Under the pieces are notes generated by a model. The model had not been told where the DNA came from, made no database searches, and saw only the letters and a program-made list of their open reading frames with translations. Source: an uncultured Eubacteriales bacterium (GTDB lineage: Bacteria; Bacillota; Clostridia; Oscillospirales; Oscillospiraceae). Taken from it: DNA of 15,665 nt. The stretch lies in assembly GCA_900544295.1 (NCBI GenBank), contig UQUO01000046.1, positions 1 through 15,665 on the forward strand, given 5' to 3'. Both the position numbers and the translations under genes were made by a program. Below, one piece after another: positions 11,983 through 15,665 of this stretch (position 1 is the stretch's first letter; each line of letters begins with the position of its first letter).

Positions 11983-14379
11983 ATGAAATTGTCCAGAAAG
12001 TGGCTCAATGAGTTCGTCGAGCTGAGCCTTGAGGAAAAGAACGACCACGACTTCGCCGAGGCGATGACCATGACCGGCTCCAAGGTCGAGGGTACGTCCT
12101 GCATGGGCGAGGGCATCAGCCGCGTCGTGGTCGGCAAGATAGTTGAGATGGTGCGTCACCACGACTCCGACCACATGTGGACCTGCCAGGTCGATGTCGG
12201 CGGCGAGCGCCTGCTGCAGATAGTCACCGGCGCGCAAAACCAGAAGGTCGGCGACCTCGTCCCCGTGGCGCTCGACGGAGCCAAGCTCCCCGGCGGCGTG
12301 GAGATAAACACCACCGTGTTCCGCGGCGAGCTCTCTGAAGGCATGATGTGCTCGCTCAAGGAGCTGGGCCTCACGCTGCACGACTTCCCCTACGCCTATG
12401 AGAACGGCCTCTTCGTCATCGAGGAGCCCTGCAAGCCCGGCGACGACATCGTCCCCGTCATAGGCCGCGACGACCACGTGGTCGAGTTCGAGATAACCCC
12501 GAACCGCCCGGACTGCCTCTCCGTCATCGGCCTGGCCCGCGAGGCCTCCGTGACCTTCGGCAAACCCCTGAAGCTGCACACCCCCGTAGTCAAGGGCTCC
12601 GGCGGCGACATACATGAGCATGTAAAGGTCGATATCGAGGACCCCAAGCTCTGCCCGCGCTACACCGCGCGCATGGTGCGCAACATCAAGATAGAGCCCT
12701 CGCCCAAGTGGATGCGCGAGCGCATCGCCGCCATGGGCATGAGGCCTATCAACAATATAGTTGACATAACAAACTATGTCATGATGGAGTACGGCCAGCC
12801 GATGCACGCCTTCGACTTCGCCTGCGTGGATGGAGGGCACATCGTGGTCCGCACCGCGCGCGAGGGCGAGACCATCCGCACCCTGGACGGCAACGAGCGC
12901 AGGCTGACTACCAGCATGCTGTGCATCTGCGACGAGTACAAGCCCGTCGGCGTCGCCGGCGTCATGGGCGGCGAGAACTCCGAGATAACGGACGACACCA
13001 AGATGGTCCTCTTCGAGAGCGCCAACTTCAACGGCACCAGCATCCGCCGCACCGCCGCGGGCCTCGGCATGCGCACCGACGCCTCCGCCCACTACGAGAA
13101 GGGCCTCGACCCCTACCTCACCAAGATAGCGGTCGACCGCGCCTGCGAGCTGGTCGAGCTGCTGGGAGCGGGCGAGGTCGTGGACGGCTATGTCGACTGC
13201 TTCCCCGCTCCCCCCGAGCCGCTGGTGCGCGAGCTGGACGTGGACCGCGTGAACTGGATACTCGGCACCGACATCGACGGCGACACCATGCGCAACATCC
13301 TGCGCGAGCTCGGCTTCGGCGTGGAGGGCAACACCGTCACCGTCCCGAGCTGGCGTCTCGACATCGACGCGAAGTACACGCAGAACGACTTTGCAGAGGA
13401 AGTCGCGCGCATATACGGCTTCAACAGCATCCCCAGCACGATGATGGAGGACTCCGGCACCAAGTCCGGCGGGCTCACGCCCGAGCAGGCCGCCGAGCGC
13501 CATCTTGGCGCTATCTGCCGTGCATGCGGCTACAACGGCATCATCACCTATTCGTTCTACAGCCCCGCGGGCTGGGATCTCATCCGCCTGCCCGCCGGTG
13601 ACAAGCGCCGCGACGCCATCCGCATCCTCAACCCGCTCGGCGAGGACACCAGCTGCATGCGCACCACCACCCTGCCCAGCGTGCTCGAGGTGCTCGCGCG
13701 CAACTGGAACTACCGCAATAAGTCCGCGAAGGTCTACGAGTTCGCGAAGATCTACCTCAAGCGCCCCGACGGCCTGGCCGACGAGCCGAAGGTGCTCACC
13801 CTCGGCGCCTACGGCGAGGACATGGATTTCTACGCGCTCAAGGGCACCGTCGAGGAGCTCTGCGACGCGCTGCTCATCCAGGACGTCGAGTACCGCCCCG
13901 TGAAGGACGACCCGAGCTATCACCCCGGCCGCTGCGCCGCGCTGTATGCAAACGGCAAGTGCCTCGGCAAGCTCGGCCAGATACACCCGCTGGTCGCGAA
14001 GAACTACGGTGTGGCTGACGAGCTCTACGCAGCTGAGCTGAACTTCCAGGCCATGTTCGACCACCGCACTACCGAGGTGTACTACACCCCGCTGCCGCGC
14101 TTCCCCTCCGTCAACCGCGACATCGCCGTAGTCTGCGACGATGGTACCACGGCGGGCGAACTCATGGGCTGCATCCGCGAGGCCGGCGGCGAGTACCTCA
14201 AGGGCTGCGAGGTCTTCGACGTCTACAAGGGCGCGAACATCCCCGAGGGCAAGAAGTCCGTTGCCTTCTCGCTCACCCTCCGCTCCGACGACCAGACCCT
14301 CACCGACGCGCACGCCGACGAGGCCGTCCAGGCCATACTCGCCGCGCTGCGCGAGAAGTTCGGCGCCGTCATCCGCTGA
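11983..14379 (+). CDS. pheT: Phenylalanyl-tRNA synthetase beta subunit
   Basis: 798 residues, full length. In order: an N-terminal segment with MKLSRKWLNEFVEL, an EMAP/OB-fold tRNA-binding domain (about 42-150), the B3/B4 editing domain (about 215-385) that hydrolyses mischarged Tyr-tRNA, the B5 domain (about 416-487), a catalytic-like core (about 490-680), and the C-terminal FDX-ACB anticodon-binding domain (about 702-798, PLPRFPSVNRDIAVV). It partners PheS, encoded 88 bp upstream, in the same T-box-controlled transcript. No frameshift or missing domain is seen. No convincing terminator follows, so some read-through into ireB is possible. Confidence 0.97.
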   Translation: MKLSRKWLNEFVELSLEEKNDHDFAEAMTMTGSKVEGTSCMGEGISRVVVGKIVEMVRHHDSDHMWTCQVDVGGERLLQIVTGAQNQKVGDLVPVALDGAKLPGGVEINTTVFRGELSEGMMCSLKELGLTLHDFPYAYENGLFVIEEPCKPGDDIVPVIGRDDHVVEFEITPNRPDCLSVIGLAREASVTFGKPLKLHTPVVKGSGGDIHEHVKVDIEDPKLCPRYTARMVRNIKIEPSPKWMRERIAAMGMRPINNIVDITNYVMMEYGQPMHAFDFACVDGGHIVVRTAREGETIRTLDGNERRLTTSMLCICDEYKPVGVAGVMGGENSEITDDTKMVLFESANFNGTSIRRTAAGLGMRTDASAHYEKGLDPYLTKIAVDRACELVELLGAGEVVDGYVDCFPAPPEPLVRELDVDRVNWILGTDIDGDTMRNILRELGFGVEGNTVTVPSWRLDIDAKYTQNDFAEEVARIYGFNSIPSTMMEDSGTKSGGLTPEQAAERHLGAICRACGYNGIITYSFYSPAGWDLIRLPAGDKRRDAIRILNPLGEDTSCMRTTTLPSVLEVLARNWNYRNKSAKVYEFAKIYLKRPDGLADEPKVLTLGAYGEDMDFYALKGTVEELCDALLIQDVEYRPVKDDPSYHPGRCAALYANGKCLGKLGQIHPLVAKNYGVADELYAAELNFQAMFDHRTTEVYYTPLPRFPSVNRDIAVVCDDGTTAGELMGCIREAGGEYLKGCEVFDVYKGANIPEGKKSVAFSLTLRSDDQTLTDAHADEAVQAILAALREKFGAVIR

Positions 14380-14412
14380 ACGTTTTGTAATTGAATCGTA
14401 ATATTGCAGCGC

Positions 14413-14440
14413 TTTACACTCCCGGGATTTTTGGTATAAT
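14413..14440 (+). promoter_or_regulatory. Promoter of ireB
   Basis: TTTACA (14413-14418) and TATAAT (14435-14440) with a 16-bp spacer, in a short AT-rich gap after pheT. Confidence 0.6.
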
Positions 14441-14488
14441 GTTTGTCAGTTGAGGCAATCATACCGAATGACCAGGGAGGGGTACGAC

Positions 14489-14731
14489 ATGGAAGACGCG
14501 ACCAGGAGATTCACCGCTATTGACAACCGGAACGAGACACGTGAAATTCTGTCATCCGTGTACGACTCGCTGAAGGTCAAGGGCTACAACCCCATCAATC
14601 AGCTCGTGGGTTATATAATCTCCGAGGACCCGACGTACATCACGAACTACAACAACGCCCGCAGCCTCATCTGCCGCCTCGACAGGGACGAGCTGCTGCA
14701 GGAACTGCTCGTGAGCTACCTCGGGAAGTGA
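14489..14731 (+). CDS. ireB: IreB family (UPF0297) regulatory phosphoprotein
   Basis: 80 residues from ATG 14489, preceded by GGGAGGGG seven bases upstream; the frame opens earlier at TTG 14450 but without a ribosome site. The core [33 protein letters not shown] and the end [15 protein letters not shown] are diagnostic. In Enterococcus faecalis, IreB is phosphorylated near its N-terminus by the PASTA kinase IreK and tunes cephalosporin tolerance; T5 and T9 are candidate sites here. In many Firmicutes ireB is followed by ruvX and a DUF1292 gene, but here a terminator follows immediately, so it is a single-gene unit. Confidence 0.92.
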   Translation: MEDATRRFTAIDNRNETREILSSVYDSLKVKGYNPINQLVGYIISEDPTYITNYNNARSLICRLDRDELLQELLVSYLGK

Positions 14732-14737
14732 AAAATC

Positions 14738-14777
14738 AAAAAAGGCTCCGGCAACTCTCGTTGCCGGAGCCTTTTTT
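14738..14777. terminator. Bidirectional terminator between ireB and mogA
   Basis: GGCTCCGGCAA (14744-14754) pairs perfectly with TTGCCGGAGCC (14761-14771), with six A's before and six T's after. Confidence 0.92.
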
Positions 14778-14799
14778 CACGTCCCGCCTCAGGCTGGGA

Positions 14800-14859
14800 T
14801 TATTTCCTCGCTGGCAGGCAGCGCCGTCCAGATGGACTCCACTTGAAGTATCCGCGCAT
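14800..14859 (-). CDS. Possible 19-residue small ORF behind mogA
   Basis: ATG 14859 is eight bases after a strong GGAGG and opens a 19-codon frame (MRGYFKWSPSGRRCLPARK, then TAA). The peptide is very basic, with one tryptophan and one cysteine. The ribosome site starts five bases after the mogA stop, so it would be read from the mogA mRNA before the terminator at 14738-14777. No family is recognised. A frame this short can be chance; the ribosome site is the main support. Confidence 0.3.
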   Translation of the reverse strand: MRGYFKWSPSGRRCLPARK

Positions 14860-14878
14860 GTGGGACGCCTCCTTATGC

Positions 14879-15382
14879 TTACTCCTTGTGCTGGCCGGCG
14901 CAGTCGTTTTTGAGGCCGCGGAGCATATCTATGCCGTGCTTGAGCGCGGGCAGGACAGCGCCGAGGCTCTCAGTGGCGGCCTTTTCGCTGCCGGGGAGGT
15001 TCACTATGAGCGTTCCGCCGCGCAGGCCCGCAATGCCGCGGGACAGCATGCCGCGCGGGGTTATCTTCACGCTGGCCGCGCGCATTGCCTCAGCTATGCC
15101 CGGCGCGACGCGGTTTATTACTGCTTCCGTCGCCTCGGGCGTCACATCGCGGCGTGAAAAGCCGGTGCCGCCGGCCGTCAGAGCCAGGCAGACGTCCAGC
15201 TCGTACGAACACTTGACCAGTTCGCCCTTTATGAGCTCGAATTCATCGGGGACAATTTTGCGGTACACGACTTCCCAGCCGTCCTCCTCCAGCATAGCCT
15301 GGACCGCCGGTCCGCTGGTATCCTCCCGCTCTCCCCTGCTGCACCTGTCGCTGACAGTTATCACAGCCGCCGTGTATTTCAT
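14879..15382 (-). CDS. mogA: MogA/MoaB-type molybdopterin adenylyltransferase
   Basis: 167 residues. The family adenylates molybdopterin before molybdate insertion in molybdenum cofactor synthesis. TAGGTGFSRRDVTPEAT (69-85) is the molybdopterin-binding signature with D79, and SRG (114-116) and LPGSEKA (129-135) complete the site. ATG 15382 has GGAGGGG seven bases before it; a longer frame to 15421 has no ribosome site and an unlikely basic start. No other Mo-cofactor gene is in the window, so its partners must be elsewhere. MogA and MoaB are hard to tell apart by eye, so the gene symbol is less certain than the family. Confidence 0.9.
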   Translation of the reverse strand: MKYTAAVITVSDRCSRGEREDTSGPAVQAMLEEDGWEVVYRKIVPDEFELIKGELVKCSYELDVCLALTAGGTGFSRRDVTPEATEAVINRVAPGIAEAMRAASVKITPRGMLSRGIAGLRGGTLIVNLPGSEKAATESLGAVLPALKHGIDMLRGLKNDCAGQHKE

Positions 15383-15431
15383 CTCATTACCCCTCCGTTT
15401 ATCTCTGCGCGCCGGGCGCATATCTAAATGG

Positions 15432-15460
15432 ATTATAACAGATTTACATACGCGTTACAA
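15432..15460 (-). promoter_or_regulatory. Promoter of mogA
   Basis: On the minus strand TTGTAA (15455-15460), 17 bp, TATAAT (15432-15437). GTTAC (15454-15458) and GTAAC (15465-15469) form an inverted repeat over the -35, a possible operator. Confidence 0.6.
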
Positions 15461-15602
15461 GCCCGTAACTATATGGTTTCAAAATAAGGCCGATATCTTC
15501 CAAGGGCTGGGGGATTCAGCTTTTTATGTGTTTGCACGCCCGGGGGTGGGTTTATGGAACTCGCCTATGCGTTTTTTGAATATCTTTACGTTGGTGCTGC
15601 CT
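15461..15602. other. Right-hand intergenic stretch
   Basis: Apart from the mogA upstream inverted repeat I see no supported gene or regulatory site here. A frame from ATG 15554 runs into the terminal repeat and off the window but is not convincing. Confidence 0.4.
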
Positions 15603-15658
15603 ATTCCACCCCATTTCTTTGGTCTTGCCCAAAGAAACGGGGTGGAGCCCCAAAGAAA
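15603..15658. repeat. Right copy of the 56-bp hairpin-forming repeat
   Basis: It is the exact reverse complement of positions 1-56. The same 18-bp stem and 6-base loop (15623-15628) are present. The match ends at 15603 on the inner side, where the flanks of the two copies differ; the outer limit cannot be judged because the left copy begins at the window edge. Confidence 0.9.
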
Positions 15659-15665
15659 AACGCTT

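Noticed and set aside
11854..14313. Very long minus-strand open frame (819 codons) opposite pheT
   Set aside because: It mirrors a complete pheT in a GC-rich genome; no motif, start signal or promoter supports it.
1..15658. The whole window as a composite transposon bounded by the inverted repeats
   Set aside because: There is no transposase or integrase between the repeats and the cargo is conserved housekeeping genes with uniform composition.
15554..15665. Open frame from ATG 15554 running through the terminal repeat and off the window
   Set aside because: Most of it is translation of the palindromic repeat; the GGGGGTGGG upstream is too close to the ATG and no family is recognised.

Overview
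The window is a GC-rich stretch of ordinary chromosome from what looks like a member of the Clostridia (Firmicutes), plausibly an Oscillospiraceae-type gut anaerobe. Supporting this are a T-box leader before pheS-pheT, an IreB/UPF0297 protein, an EndoA-type MazF beside alanine racemase, a PdaB-type sporulation deacetylase, a NiaR/3H-domain niacin repressor and Shine-Dalgarno sites on nearly every gene. I see no phage, insertion sequence, CRISPR array, rRNA or tRNA gene. The assignment rests on gene content, not on a database search.

Layout. Positions 1-56 and 15603-15658 are perfect inverted copies of one 56-bp element that folds into a long hairpin. At 172-840 (minus) is an uncharacterised TIM-barrel protein. 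Divergent from it is a niacin module: pncB (1007-2455), niaR overlapping it by 4 bp (2452-2973), then a PTS-EIIC-like/PfoR-like membrane protein (3064-4137). A perfect 20+20 bp palindrome overlaps the promoter of the membrane protein, and a degraded copy of its core sits at the predicted pncB start site. Both are probably NiaR operators. A strong terminator follows, then an AT-rich promoter with an 11-bp inverted repeat drives a small secreted protein with one InlB-B-like repeat (4333-4731). Its terminator is shared with a convergent aminotransferase (4780-5970, minus).

A pdaB-like deacetylase (6137-6919, plus) converges on a five-gene minus-strand cluster, read in the order nnrD (10510-9647), lipoprotein (9640-9080), alr (9064-7943), mazF/ndoA (7839-7486) and a secreted unknown protein (7430-6972). 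This matches the Bacillus acpS/nnrD-ydcC-alr-ndoAI-ndoA neighbourhood, but the antitoxin gene is absent. The nnrD promoter is so close to the ATG that the mRNA should be leaderless. Back to back with it is the promoter of the T-box-controlled pheS (10869-11894) and pheT (11983-14379). An ireB gene (14489-14731) and a convergent mogA (14879-15382, minus) close the window, with a possible 19-codon ORF behind mogA.

The most interesting points are the niacin module with a candidate new type of niacin transporter and its operator, the terminal inverted repeat, the MazF with no linked antitoxin, the leaderless nnrD promoter, and several secreted proteins of unknown function. Several starts were moved from the longest open frame because a ribosome binding site favours an internal codon: the EIIC-like gene at TTG 3064, pdaB at 6137, mazF at 7839, alr at 9064, ireB at 14489 and mogA at 15382.
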